Shown: positions 40,506 through 51,482 of the stretch, in pieces
Numbering within the stretch: position 1 is the first letter of the stretch
How the letters are laid out: each line of letters begins with the position of its first letter
NCBI GenBank assembly: GCA_905147135.1
Contig: LR990068.1
Coordinates: 2,996,001 to 3,060,000, forward strand
DNA from: Blastobasis lacticolella
Taxonomy: Eukaryota; Arthropoda; Insecta; Lepidoptera; Blastobasidae
Direction of reading: 5' to 3'
Length of the DNA: 64,000 nucleotides
Position numbers and translations under genes: made by a program
The notes under the pieces: generated by a model
The model's input: the letters and a program-made list of their open reading frames with translations, nothing else
The model's database searches: none
What the model was told of the DNA's origin: nothing

Positions 40506-41032
40506 ACTCAGCATAATGCCACAGCTAACGCTGTGGCGCTGGTTTTCAGTGTGCCCCATACCGAAAAGTGTATCAAAATTACAATAATATAAAAATACAT
40601 AAGCTTGGTTTAAAAAACAATTGGTATTGTAAAACAAAGAAAAACAAGTGTGTGTCTGTGTGACGTCTCTTGGAGGCTCCAAAGTCGTCGCAGGAAGTTT
40701 ATTCCTATAGAAAACTAGAACAATGAGCAAAAGCGTGAAAAAAACACTAGTCATCCCCAACAAATAATCACCTACGCCTTCTCTATGTAGAGCCAAAAAA
40801 TAAAGATGTAGAGAAACGCTCTACAATTTTTCACAATTTGCCGACAGCGAACAAGAGAGCGCAATATATCCCGACCCAGTTTCGAAAGTGAATTATTTAT
40901 TGCCAGTATTTTGGGTAACTTTTTCAAATTACGCCAGCAAGAATCGATATTGTCCAGCACAGAATGGGGCGTTGAACGGCATTGTTCCAATTGCCTTACT
41001 AATTGACCTTTTAGGGATACGTACGCTTAAGG

Positions 41033-41305
41033 TGGCCGGCCTGGCCGTGTGGTGTCCGGCAGAGTAGAATAGCACCAATCCCTTACACTCGTGGGTGTCG
41101 TACAAGGCGACTAATGTTTTCGAGGCAAAATAAGTAGTCTTCGTAGGCTGGAAAATGGGCTGCAGCATTTTCCATTGTTATCTTTATAAAACTGCGATTT
41201 GCAACTCGCCTGCCAAACAAGGAGTTTATGGCAATTAATCTCCCCGTTCGTGGGACAGGCCCTAAGTCCTGCAGTGGACTGCTATGGGCTGTGACGATGA
41301 CCCTT
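41033..41305 (+). repeat. Rep-D
   Basis: ggccgtgtggtgtccggcag, cgtgggtgtcgtacaaggcg, tcctgcagtggactgctatg, gtgacgatga tail. Confidence 0.65.
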
Positions 41306-41526
41306 AAGGTTGAACTGAAACTAAGGTTTCTTAAAATCACATGTTCCTTTGACACCTAGAGTACCATTCGCACTTACCCACGGAATGCTTGCAATTTTAG
41401 GAATACATTCTTGTATTTTTTGTAAATTGCTCTCTGGTTGACTGGTAGAAAAAGCTACGCAACTTTAAGTCCGCCATTATATTGTGTTGTTCATAAAATT
41501 TTAAATAAATAAATAAATACTCTTTA

Positions 41527-42090
41527 TCTTTTGCAGAATAGTACGGAACCGTTCATAAGCGTCTCGTACTTGACGTTTTTTTTAATATGGGATTGGATTG
41601 ACTTAATTATGTAGATTAGAACTCCAATTTTCTTTGTTATTGTCGTATTATTCTGTTTGGAAGTGAAATTTATTGTGAAGTGCGACTCGTGTTTTAATCT
41701 TGGCTTATAAAAAAATTATCTTGGTGTTAATGTCCCGGTTGTGCTCTCGCGCACGAGGGCCCAGGGTCCGCCTTGAACATGATCCAGGATTCGGCAGGTC
41801 AGGTAATTACAGTGGAGCGACTGCCATCTGAGCTCCATGACCCAGGGGAACATGACCAGATTGGATCATGGTTACACATCCAGTCGCCTGAATGTGCAGG
41901 TTTCATAACGATGTTTTCCCTCACCGTAAGAGCATCGGTTAGTATTCAACTAATGTACATAACTCAGAACACAGTCATTGGTATGTACCCGGAACCTCTG
42001 GCTTACGAGTTGCATACTCTAACCGCTCGGCCACCGACGCTCCAATCTTGGCTTATAGATAGAGTTATAAATGTAAATGGTGAAAAATAG
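41527..42090 (+). repeat. Dispersed duplication copy 2, with SINE-A inside
   Basis: 41527-41709 and 42058-42090 together match 36338-36555. The gap is SINE-A plus one copy of a 14-bp duplication. Confidence 0.75.
41710..42043 (-). mobile_element. SINE-A, complete, with 14-bp target duplication
   Basis: Flanked by AATCTTGGCTTATA at 41696-41709 and 42044-42057. Read on plus: atcttggtgttaatgtcccg, cgcgcacgagggc, attacagtggagcgactgcc, cctgaatgtgcaggtttcat, aagagcatcggttagtattc, then the head (taaccgctcggccaccgacg). The right side is the tRNA-like 5' end and the left side is the A/T tail. The empty site is preserved at 36.52 kb. Confidence 0.9.
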
Positions 42091-42299
42091 CTTTTATCCG
42101 GTCCTTCGTATGCATGAAACTCAGTTATGCCGTGTTTCAAGGTTTTTGAACAACGACAAAATTTCATCACAATCCGTTCAGTAGTTTTTTCGTGATGTAG
42201 AAACAAACATCATATCAAAATGAAATTTCTTTACTGATTGTGACATTAAATATATCTTTCAATCGTCAAAGAGGATAGGACTAGGAAAGTAGGAAGGAA

Positions 42300-42612
42300 A
42301 CACACAGTGACATGTTGGCCGCCCTAGGGCCGGAGCACACCTTACAAAATTTAGCATTTTAAAATAATATCTTTTCAAACTAAAAATCAATTGCTGAATG
42401 TAATTAAGTACATCACTAAAACCCTTTATGGCTAGTCCTTTCTTGTCGTGCTTATAATTTATTCCGGATCTAATTTAATTTTTGAAATTCCTATCTAAAA
42501 GCGAAACAATTGGGCTATAAATCTTCATAATACACAAAGTGTCAGAGAGAGTGAAACAAGTCAGGAGAGGCTGAGGGTAGGTATAACCAGGGGCAGAGTT
42601 ATTTATTATCTT
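42300..42612. other. AT-rich intergenic
   Basis: Nothing recognised. Confidence 0.4.
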
Positions 42613-42614
42613 TT

Positions 42615-42930
42615 TGACAACCTGAGAGGTTCAGCTGGTTAACCTCTGTCATCCAGAGTTCGATTCCCGGCCGAGCGGAAATTGAAATGAAGACTTTAAA
42701 TTTCTGTTACGAGTCTGCGTGATAACTGCATAATAGGTTTATATATTAAAGTATATAAGTAGTAAAGCAAAGTGGCGGTCCATAGTTTCTGCCTACCCCA
42801 CCTGTGGCACAGAGGCGTGAGCTTTATGTATGTTGGTATAAGTAGTTTATCAGTTATCTACCCATAACACAAGCTCTCTCTTTGAGGCTAGATGGCGCTG
42901 TGTGAATTATCCAAGCATATTTATTTATTT
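42615..42930 (+). mobile_element. SINE-B carrying a 74-bp RTE-A insertion
   Basis: Degenerate head (gacaacctgagaggttcagc), B box gagttcgattcccggccgag, body to tagatggcgctgtgtgaatt with (ATTT) tail. The insertion lies at 42763-42836. Confidence 0.75.
42763..42836 (+). mobile_element. RTE-A 3' tip with 9-bp target duplication
   Basis: The 74-bp insert (aaagcaaagtggcggtccat ... gctttatgtatgttgg) is flanked by TATAAGTAG at 42754-42762 and 42837-42845. It defines the RTE-A 3' terminus. Confidence 0.85.
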
Positions 42931-43039
42931 GAAATGTATTTATCTCGAAAGACGAAATCGCGAAAACTAGTTTTGCATTAAATAATACTTAAGCTACTCT
43001 TTTCGGAAAACTCTGCAGAAAAAACCCCAGAATTCTTAG

Positions 43040-43887
43040 CAGGAGTATATTACAACCTAAAACCTTACAAAATCAGTTCATACAATTAGATTTCAAATCG
43101 CTGCGGGTCTGCTTTGTACTGACAAGGATGGATCCATTTACGAGCCATAAAACTGCTGATGCATGAAAGGCTTGGGCTGGAAGATTACAAGATTCCTTGT
43201 AGATACCGTAAATAAAACACTTTGCAGTTTTATATTTTTAGCCTCCGGCGAAAAAGTGGGGGTATAGTAAGTTTGACGACTTGATAAAGGTCGCAGGTAC
43301 CAGCTGGATGCGGAAGGCAAAGGACCGGCCTTTGTGGAGATCTCTGGGGGAGGCCTATGCCCAGCTGTGGGGCGTCTTTCGTCTGATATGATGAAGTTTG
43401 ACATGTGTATCTGTGGCATCGTAGCTGCCGAACGGATGGACCGGTTTGAATGCGGTTTTTATATTTAAAAGCCTGTTCAATCGAGATGGTTTGTAGCTTT
43501 GTTTCATTATAATCGGTTCAGTAGATTACGAAATTTGCAGGAGTTTATTACAATAACCAAAAACCCTATAAAATCAGCACATACAATTAGATTTCTGGTC
43601 TGCTTTGTACTGAAAAGGATGGATCCATTTACGAGCCATAAAATTGCTGATGCATAAACGGCTTGGGCTGGAAGATTACAAGGAGAGATGCTCAAAATAA
43701 AACATTTCGCAGTTTTATATTTTCAGCCACCGGCGAAAAAGTAGGGGTGTGAGTTTGACGTGTGTATTTGGGGCTCTGTGGCTCTGTGTATTTGTCTGTG
43801 GCGTTCTAGCTCCTGAACGGATGGGCTGATTTGGATGCGGTTTACTATATTTGAAAGCCTGTTTAATTGAGATAGTTCTTAGCTTTA
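43040..43887 (+). repeat. Direct tandem duplication including E2
   Basis: Copy A 43040-43538, copy B 43539-43887. Shared blocks in order: ggatggatccatttacgagc, gcttgggctggaagattaca, agttttatatttt, ccggcgaaaaagt, then the E2 sequence. Copy A has an extra RTE-B insertion. Confidence 0.8.
43278..43393 (+). mobile_element. RTE-B 3' tip with 9-bp target duplication
   Basis: gataaaggtcgcaggtacca, gcatatgcccagctg-type block (gaggcctatgcccagctgtg), ending gtctgatatgatg. Flanked by AAGTTTGAC at 43269-43277 and 43394-43402. It splits the E2 part of copy A. Confidence 0.85.
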
Positions 43888-44172
43888 TAATCTTCTTGGC
43901 GATAATGTCCACGTCATGCTCTTGGGCCCGGAGTCCACCTTACCCATGATCCACGATTTGGCAGATTAGATAATTACAGTGGAGCGACTTCCATCTGACC
44001 TCCGTGTCCCTGCTACCAGGGGAACTGATTGGATCATTCAGCCGCATGAATGTGCAGGTTTCATATTTTGACCGTAGCAGCATCTGTTAGTATTCAACTA
44101 ATGTACATAACTCAGAAAATAGTCATTGGTACATCTCCGCAGTCAGATACCGGGCAACCGATGCTCCCGCAA
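43888..44172 (-). mobile_element. SINE-A with several deletions
   Basis: Read on plus: cttcttggcgataatgtcca, ccacgatttggcagattaga, ccatctgacctccgtgtccc, cataactcagaaaatagtca, then a shortened head (accgggcaaccgatgctccc). Confidence 0.65.
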
Positions 44173-45077
44173 CGCAATATGTACTAATAAACCAGTCCGC
44201 CATCGTACTATTATGTGGATGAAGTGTTAAATAAATAAACACAAATAGTCCTTGATTGGTTTACAGGGCTAATTAACCAGATGGCCAGTAAGCAAAAAAA
44301 GATACAGCACAACAAAATACCGAAGGCAGATATTATTCGTAACAAACATTGGACCCTTTGCCGTTCCAATCCTGGTTTTTCTCTTATTAACAAGCTGCGA
44401 GACCCGGGGGAGCCAGTTAAAATGAAATATTTGCCCGCCACGGTTTCTGCACGACAATAACGCCCTAGTTGCTTTTACGCCGTTGTTCGGGGTAGATTGA
44501 CACTTTTATTATGAAGTAATATGGAGAGCTCATTTCTCTTTTTTATAAGATTTTATTTAACTTGCAATGTTTGCATGTAGCTATCGTCATGGTCATGATC
44601 ATCTTTGTGTGTCCCGGTTGCGTCCCCGCGTGGCACGCGAGAGCCCAGGGCTTCGATTCCGGTACGGAAATCGTCTCAGTTGCAGTAACATTACAATTGC
44701 ATCGCATGTCAAACGTGTGATTGTTATTCAAATGACAGATGTTGAGTTTCAACTTTCATGAGTTCGAACTTTTCCACAATTCGATTTCTGGTACTTTAGT
44801 TGCATTATGGTTTTGTATGGCTGTTGGTACTCCAATAAATAAATAAATAAAAGAATTACTAAGTTGCATCTTTCTTAGTTGTCAAACTGCCTTCAATTCT
44901 GTCAACGAAAACGTATCAAAGGTCGAACAATGATTTAACTGCAATTGAACTGGGACAATGCTGGGACTGACTCGATACCTCGACGTAGTTATAGTAACAT
45001 CACAGTTACAATGCAACATAATAACAACTGCATTGCACACCAGAATCGGTACCCTGGGGCTCTAATTTTGAATCGGT

Positions 45078-45262
45078 CGCCTCGATTCGAACGGTATTGA
45101 ATTTTGATTTTCGGCTTCAAAAATTCAATATATTTTAAATCACATTGGCATTGCCGAAAGAGTATGGTTCAATAATGGCGAAATTCAGCATCATGTGTCA
45201 AAATATCGAATTTTTAATGCCGAAAATCAAAATTGATAACCGTTCAGATCGAGTCGAGCAAT
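45078..45262. mobile_element. 185-bp hairpin element
   Basis: Left arm gattcgaacggtattgaatt, ttgattttcggcttcaaaaa; right arm, inverted: gatctgaacggttatcaatt, ttgattttcggcattaaaaa. About 55 bp per arm. It is AT-rich with no ORF. Confidence 0.6.
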
Positions 45263-45267
45263 GAAAA

Positions 45268-45478
45268 GATAGGGCCCTTGGGTCCGCCTTCCTGCTACTC
45301 CTGGCCCACTTCGCTCGGTCTTTGGCATCCTTTACGGTGAGCTTATTACCTTCAGGGTAAATTTTACAAGGCTAATTTGACCCACTTCCCGGATTCAATG
45401 AGCTGGAATTTGGTATTGAACCCGGAACCTCTCGCTTACGAGTCCGACACCTTAACCACTCGGCCACCAACGCACTAT
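45268..45478 (-). mobile_element. tRNA-headed SINE, different body
   Basis: Read on plus: gggcccttgggtccgccttc, then an unfamiliar body, and a clear head at the right: tattgaacccggaacctctc, gcttacgagtccgacacctt, ggccaccaacgca. The head is SINE-A-like, the body is not. Confidence 0.5.
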
Positions 45479-46492
45479 AGCTTAGTTTCGGATGTCAAAA
45501 CTCAATATACCTTGAGGTTACCGCTGTAGATCCTGGTTAAACAATAGTTTTCATTGTGGGAATGGGCTCGACACCTTTAGCTTCTAACCTTGGATAAAGT
45601 TTGTATTGCCACGCTTAATTCTCACTACAATATTCGAGGTTGGATCAAAGTTAAGTTTCAAACTTATCGCGATTCACGCCCACTTTAACTTTCTTGTGTT
45701 TCATTGTGTGTAGGAAATAATAATAACGTTTAGATTCGGCTAACAGCGCATCGGCTTCCCTTACTCAATACTTAATACTCAATACTCAAATGTTTATTGC
45801 TTCATAAAAGTAATTTTTAACAATTATGACAGTTTTTTTTAAGAGGAGAAATCTTCGAAAGATACCACGTCACCCGGGGGAATGACGGTGGGCATGTGGG
45901 ATTGCCCAAAAAGGACCCTACCCACTAAAACCCCTCTATGTATCCACAGCCGCTTTTTAACGGAACACCATAGGACCTCATAGATAGTTTTCGCTATGGT
46001 GACAAGTATGACCCTGACGGGCACTACAATATTACAAACTTAAAAATACTAGGGTTATATTACTTTCTAATTTGAATAACAATGTCGTTATATTATCTTA
46101 GATTGCAGATCGACGGTGGATTGTCGACGGTGGCCATTTTCCATCGGGTGGTGTGGTGATTTCCGTCTGGGGCAATTTTTGAACCGCTCGGCTCGAGTCA
46201 AACGGTTTTGGTGTTCTAATTAGGTATATGGTACCTAATTAGAAAATACCACCAAAGGGGAATATTTCAAAATTATTTATTTATTAAAGCTTTATGTACA
46301 AAAGTACAGTGGCGGACTTAAAGCTAATATAGCCTTATCTACCAGTCAACCGGGATCATCTAAGCCTGAGAAAGGTAGGCGGTGCAGGAAAAGAAATACA
46401 AAAAAATACAAAACTACTTGAGTAAAAAAGAGGAGGGATATACATTTATGCAACTATTCGTGTTTTTTAGTGTTCATTATTAGCGTTATGTA

Positions 46493-46560
46493 TCAGCCAA
46501 GGCGGACCCCGGGCCTTGGTGCGTGAGAGCACAACCGGGACATTGACGCCAATATGATTT
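46493..46560 (+). mobile_element. SINE-A 3' tip
   Basis: ccaaggcggaccccgggcct, gagagcacaaccgggacatt, gacgccaatatgatt with T-rich tail. Confidence 0.6.
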
Positions 46561-46561
46561 T

Positions 46562-47220
46562 ATTTTATACAAACAAGCAAATCGACAAACAATGAAATAT
46601 TTTCTCTTTATAATATTAGTATGGATTTAGCATGGAGGTAGCTTACAGTTACATAGGCAACTCTTCGTGGAAATCCGCTACGCATCTTCTAAAAGCACTC
46701 AACAATAAAACCGAACACTCCAATCTACATAGAAATGATCCCGAAATTGTAATCATTATTCTTGACTGAAATTTCAGTCATTTCTCATCCGAAAAGCGAA
46801 GGGCAGAACAATAGAAGCATTTCTGCGAACCTCCGGAATATGCCTAGTAACCACGTCTTTGTCTGACCGTACTATAAGTAATTTGTAGTCGAAAATTAAT
46901 TATGAAATGGAGCGAATATTGTTGAAGTGCTATTTTAAAGGCTTGTTGTTGTCCAGCCAATTTAGTGCACATGTAATTGGCGTGGAGTCTAGTACCTGTT
47001 ATAATTGGATATTTTCAATATATAGTAAAGAACATAACTGCATTACCACTTCAAGAAAATTTTCCTTTGCCACTACAGAAATATTCATGGTATTTGGTGC
47101 GTCTTTAGCCAAAATCAGGTTCAGGTTCCTTAAAGAAGGGCGCATTAGCTGTCCCTTATGCCCAAAGGACACGTGCTTTGCCATTATTATTTTTTATATA
47201 ATAAGTTAAAATTTAATTCA
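46562..47220. other. Unassigned; 100-codon frame 46907-47209
   Basis: The plus frame at 46907 (GRISCPLCPKDTCF near the end) has no recognised family. It may be chance. No other feature seen. Confidence 0.3.
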
Positions 47221-47578
47221 GGAATGCTATAATAGTAGTTTATGCAACTGTCATATAAAAGGGGGTATTAAAACATGAGTGTCTGTTTATATATATGATA
47301 ATACGAGGCGTAGCCGAGTATGATAATAGTTTGACACGAGTGTTTTAATACCTAATTATATGCAGTTGCATACACTACTTTATCTACACTCATATTTTTA
47401 TGTTAAAATATCGTACCTATAATTTTCTCAACTTTACTGGAAGTCAGCTGCGAGTCAGTTCTGTTGTATCTACGCGTCGAGGATATCAAGCGGCGGGAAA
47501 TTCACTTTACTACTTTCACATTTATCTATTTATTTGCTTCAAATAAGAAAAAACATTCACAAATACAAATTACAACAT

Positions 47579-48862
47579 ACCAAAATTCACTTACGCTATG
47601 CGCTGTAGCCCGTTCTGGAAATTTCCAAATTTTTGTGAGGTAATTGATAAATTACTATTCGCGCAAATCCAAAAAATTATTAACGTTAAACTCGACAGCA
47701 GGAGTTTCCTTTTGGCTACCCTTCCGGTCAGACATGGTGGACTCGGCATCCGCCAAGTCTCGAGCGTGGCTCTCCCGGCTTTTTTGGCTTCTGTTCACAG
47801 TACGTTATCCCTCGTTGGTAAAATTCTAAACCCATCATTTAATGATTTCGAGGTAACGTACTTGACCGAAGCCGAAGAAGCCTGGAAGATGGCTTGCCCT
47901 AGCCAAGCTCCTCCTTCCGACAAGGGGTGCCAAAGGCTTTGGGACGATCCAATTTGCCGTCGGGTATTCGAACACCTTTCCGAGACCTGCCCGTCACCGA
48001 TCGAGAGGGCTAGGTTACTTGCAGTATCGGAAAGGGAGTCTGGATATTGGCTGCAGGCATACCCATCTATAAACTATGGAAACCTTTTAGACAATAATAG
48101 TTTTAGGTTGGCGGTTGGGCTACGTCTGGGCTGCAACTTAGTTGAACCCCATTGCTGCCACTGCGGCGCTGCAGTGGATAGCTCAGGGCACCACGGGCTA
48201 TCATGCTGCAAAAGTTCCGGCCGTCTATCCCGCCACGCCTGCCTGAATGACATAATACGTCGGGCTCTTGCCAGCATTAATGTGCCCTCCTCTCTCGAGC
48301 CCTTGGGGCTTGTAAGGGACGACGGCAAGAGACCTGACGGGATGTCTCTCGTGCCTTGGGAGCTGGGTCGGCCTTTAGTACGGGACGCCACATGCGTTGA
48401 TACTCTAGCGGCGTCCCATGTTGGCTCGACATCTGTGAGGCCAGGCGCGGCGGCCGCATCTGCTGAGACCTTGAAACGCCGTAAATACGCAAATATCGCT
48501 GATAGTTGCGTATTTTCGGCGTTTGCCGTGGAAACTTTGGGGCCGTGGGGCCCTGAGCTAAAAAGTTATTCGCCAAATTAAAATCATGTTTAATTCGTTC
48601 CACTGGCGAGCGCAGGGCTGGCTCATTCCTCGGCCAACGTATAGGGATAGCCATCCAACGGGGGAATGCAGCCAGCCTTATGGGCACCATACCCAGCAGT
48701 GGCAGTGATTTAGGGGATATTTGTACATATAGATTTTTAGATTAGGGTTGTAGGTTTATTTTAATTTTAGTTAGATAATTAAGTTAATTTATTTAGTTTA
48801 TAATTTGTTTGTGTTGTCCTTTTTAATAAATATGTTCTAAAAAAAAAAAAAAAAAAAAAAAA
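47579..48862 (+). mobile_element. 5'-truncated LINE with polyA, 10-bp target duplication
   Basis: Bounded by AATTACAACA at 47569-47578 and 48863-48872. Ends in about 24 A after aataaatatgttct. The paralogue at 51.05 kb has a single uninterrupted aaattacaacaatta, i.e. the empty site. Confidence 0.85.
47598..48581 (+). pseudogene. LINE ORF2 C-terminal region: zinc motif and nuclease-like domain
   Basis: The frame encodes 327 residues of an originally longer protein. LATLPVRHGGLGIRQVSSVA and LPAFLASVHSTL (about 40-72) follow the RT in this family. Residues near 185-210 carry CCHCGAAVDSSGHHGLSCC, a zinc-binding motif. Then SLEPLGLVRDDGKRPDGMSL and GRPLVRDATCVDTL: a PD followed 16 residues later by D, reminiscent of PD-(D/E)xK or restriction-like endonucleases. 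GAAAASAETLKRRKYANIAD and AVETLGPWGPE complete the family signature. A stop at 48581 precedes the usual end; GSFLGQRIGIAIQRGNAASL still lies in another frame at 48610. The first Met is not a native start. Confidence 0.7.
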
Positions 48863-49539
48863 TTACAACAATTAGAAAAAATATTCTGATTAGCGGGAAA
48901 ATAATTACACAGAAATATAAACAGGAAAATTTAAATTTTGAATTTGTTAAAGACATCTAGGTATCCAGCCTACATTTCGCCGTGTTACGGCGCCCGACAA
49001 AAATTTATAAAATAAAAGTGTTGCATAATGATTAAAAAGTTATTTAATCTACACTCAATTTTAAAATTATATAGACTGGCGTGAAAAAGTGTATCCTTAA
49101 ACGACTGTTTTCGAATATGAAATTGGAACATTACGCTATGAGTGTAGATAAAAGCCGTTAAACAACTTCACTGTAGTGTAAAGGAATATAACTCTTAAGG
49201 TGATAATGCACTTATGCTGCCGTGCCGTGGCATGTCGTGCCCTGTAAATTTAGAGAAATGTGTAGGAAACAGTAGTTCAATGTGATATTGATGGGTCTAC
49301 TCTCGTAGACCGTGGTGGAGCATCGGTAGTCTAACTAACGGGCTCGACTTATAAGCGGGAGTTACGTCGGGCGCGGTTAATTGGCTGAATCTGCAGCCAT
49401 TATCTGCAGACTGCGCTGTATGGAATTATTTTCCCGTTCTTGTTTGAAGATAATAAATAAATGAATGTGAAAGTAGTGAAGTGAATTTATATCTTCAACG
49501 TGGCAACAGAAATGACTCACAATTTACAGTTAACTACCC

Positions 49540-49668
49540 AAAAAGGTTGCCTGGAAGAAATCGCTTTAAGCGATAAGGCCGCCTGTTGCTTTTCCTGCTG
49601 TTAATTTAAGTTACCCATTGTATACTTTTGATTGTGCAATAAAGCGTTATTCATTCATTCATTAATTT
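49540..49668 (+). mobile_element. LINE-K1 3' UTR, (TTCA) tail
   Basis: aaaggttgcctggaagaaat, cgctttaagcgataaggccg, gcaataaagcgttattcatt, cattcatt tail. Confidence 0.55.
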
Positions 49669-49905
49669 ATTCAATTTACTTCCAGTGGGGCGGGCCGTTT
49701 TTCACTTTGTGGAAGCACAGTTGTATTATTAAGGTACGAAATAACATGAAAATATGAGTGTAGATAAAATAGTGTATGCAACTGCATATAATTAGGTAAT
49801 AAAACACTATTATCATTTGTGATAGATGTTTTACTATCCCTGTTAACCCTATATAACCTATTTACTATATAGTTGCATAAACTACTATTTTATTGCAATA
49901 ATCCG

Positions 49906-50270
49906 TCTATAATCCTCAATACCAAAACCACTAGTTATTATAAGTAATGGAGACAACTTATAGGAAAGCCATAAACCTGCGCTACCATCGAAAACCTATC
50001 AAAACAGCCATAAACCGGAATTTTCCGGATTAACGTGAAAATGATAACTGGTAAGCCGATATTTATTGACCTTTGGGACCAATAACTCTGTGTTAGACAA
50101 ATTGTGGTTGTTCCTATCCAATTTATTATATTCTACGGATTTGTTAGTATAATCTAATTGGATTTAGTTTTGAATTAGAATTAGATTAAAATTATAGCAA
50201 TAAATGAGATTTGTACTCAAATTGGTTTTAACTAGGAATCGCTTTAGGTAATTTATTTCAGAAATGTAAT
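49906..50270. other. AT-rich intergenic
   Basis: Nothing recognised. Confidence 0.4.
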
Positions 50271-50277
50271 CTATCTA

Positions 50278-50485
50278 TACTTACATAGTACAAAACAAAG
50301 TCGCTTCCTGCTTCTGTCCCTATGTATCTATGTACGCTTAGATCTTTTAAACTACGCAACGGATTTTAATGCGGTTTTCAACTATAGATAGAGTGATTCA
50401 AGAGGAAGGTTTACAAGCAAGAAAAAAAGGGTACCTACGGGTAAAGTAGGTGTACGTGAGCGAAATCGCGCCGGTGCCACTAGTA
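50278..50485 (-). repeat. E1 interspersed repeat
   Basis: Read on plus: aacaaagtcgcttcctgctt, ctacgcaacggattttaatg, acaagcaagaaaaaaagggt, gcgccggtgccactagta. Confidence 0.65.
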
Positions 50486-50489
50486 AGGT

Positions 50490-50978
50490 ATGTAAGCATG
50501 ATCGAATCTGGTCAGGTTCAACTGTTAACAGGGTTACGGAGGTCAGATGGCACTTTTTTTGTATTTTCCTTCTTAGTGGGTACATCGGTTGAATTCTTCT
50601 GAAGTGTTGTTTGTCTGTGTCGGGATGGACACTTAAAACTGCCGTTGAGCTGCTATTACGATCCAATTACATTTCAATTGAGCCAAGTAAATTAGCGGAC
50701 TCGAGGCCCAGATCTGCCAAATCCTGGATCATGGTCAAGGCGAACTCCGGGCCTTCGCGCGCGACATCACAACTGGGACATTAACGCCAAGATGATTATG
50801 TTTATATTAAGTTATAACCATGATCCAATCTGATTAGGTTCGACTTTTAACAGGGTCACGGAGGTCAGATGGCAGTCGCTCCACTGAAATAATCTGATCT
50901 GCCAAATCCTGGATCATGGTCAAGGTGGACCCCAGGCCTTCGCGCGCGAGATTACAACTGGGATATTGACGCATTACA
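50490..50978 (+). mobile_element. Two SINE-A 3' halves in tandem
   Basis: First: 50494-50553 (gatcgaatctggtcaggttc, cagggttacggaggtcagat) and 50702-50800 (ctgccaaatcctggatcatg to cattaacgccaagatgatta), with foreign DNA between. Second: 50814-50975 (ataaccatgatccaatctga to actgggatattgacgc). Confidence 0.6.
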
Positions 50979-51003
50979 CTCTTCACATGGCACAGGTAAC
51001 GAG

Positions 51004-51482
51004 ATTAGAGTATCATATTTTTTCTTTAAATAAGAAAAAACATTCACAAACACAAATTACAACAATTAGAAAACACAATATTCTGTTTAGGGGGAAAATA
51101 ATTACACAGAAATAAAAAATTAAAATTTAAATTTCGAATTTGTTAAAGACATCTAGGTATTCAGCCTACATATCGGCGTGTATCGACGCCCGACAACAAT
51201 TTAAAAAATAAAAGTGTTGCATAATGATTAAAAAGTTATTTTTCGATACAGCTGTAATGAAAATAGTATGGGAAATGCTGTATAGAAAAGTATTTTTTTT
51301 AAATTTTATAGCCTGACGTGAAAAAAGTGTACCCTTAAACGACCCGCCTTTGCTTTGTAAAATGATATTTTTCTACCTACTGTATTTCTTTTTAATTGCA
51401 ATAAAGAGTTTACATACATACATACATACTGTTTTCGAATATGTAATTGGAACATTACGTTATGAGTGTAGATAAAAGTGTT
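51004..51482 (+). mobile_element. Partial copy of TIR element F (empty LINE site)
   Basis: Matches 47.53-47.58 kb joined to 48.87-49.17 kb: aataagaaaaaacattcaca, aattacaacaatta, gacatctaggtattcagcct, taaaagtgttgcataatgat, gttttcgaatatgtaattgg, gagtgtagataaaag. It has its own K2 insertion. Confidence 0.75.
51347..51427 (+). mobile_element. LINE-K2 3' tip inserted in element F copy
   Basis: ccgcctttgctttgtaaaat, tgcaataaagagtttacata, cataca tail. Absent from the paralogous site at 49.11 kb. Confidence 0.7.

Larger units (their letters stand above)
47231..49889. mobile_element. TIR element F, about 2.66 kb, hosting a LINE
   Basis: Long imperfect inverted ends: the left reads aatagtagtttatgcaact, tgataatag, tacctaattatatgcagttg, catacactactttatctaca, ctcatattttt; the right end, inverted, has the same blocks in the same order (aatagtagtttatgcaact ... 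atgataatagtgttttatta ... tatgcagttgcatacactat). Ends extend to about 190 bp. It contains the LINE at 47579-48862 and a K1 tail at 49540. No transposase recognised, so it is non-autonomous. Relatives: 26.94 and 51.00 kb. Confidence 0.6.

Noticed and set aside
48074..48690. Minus-strand frames over the 327-aa ORF
   Set aside because: Shadows of the retroelement coding strand.
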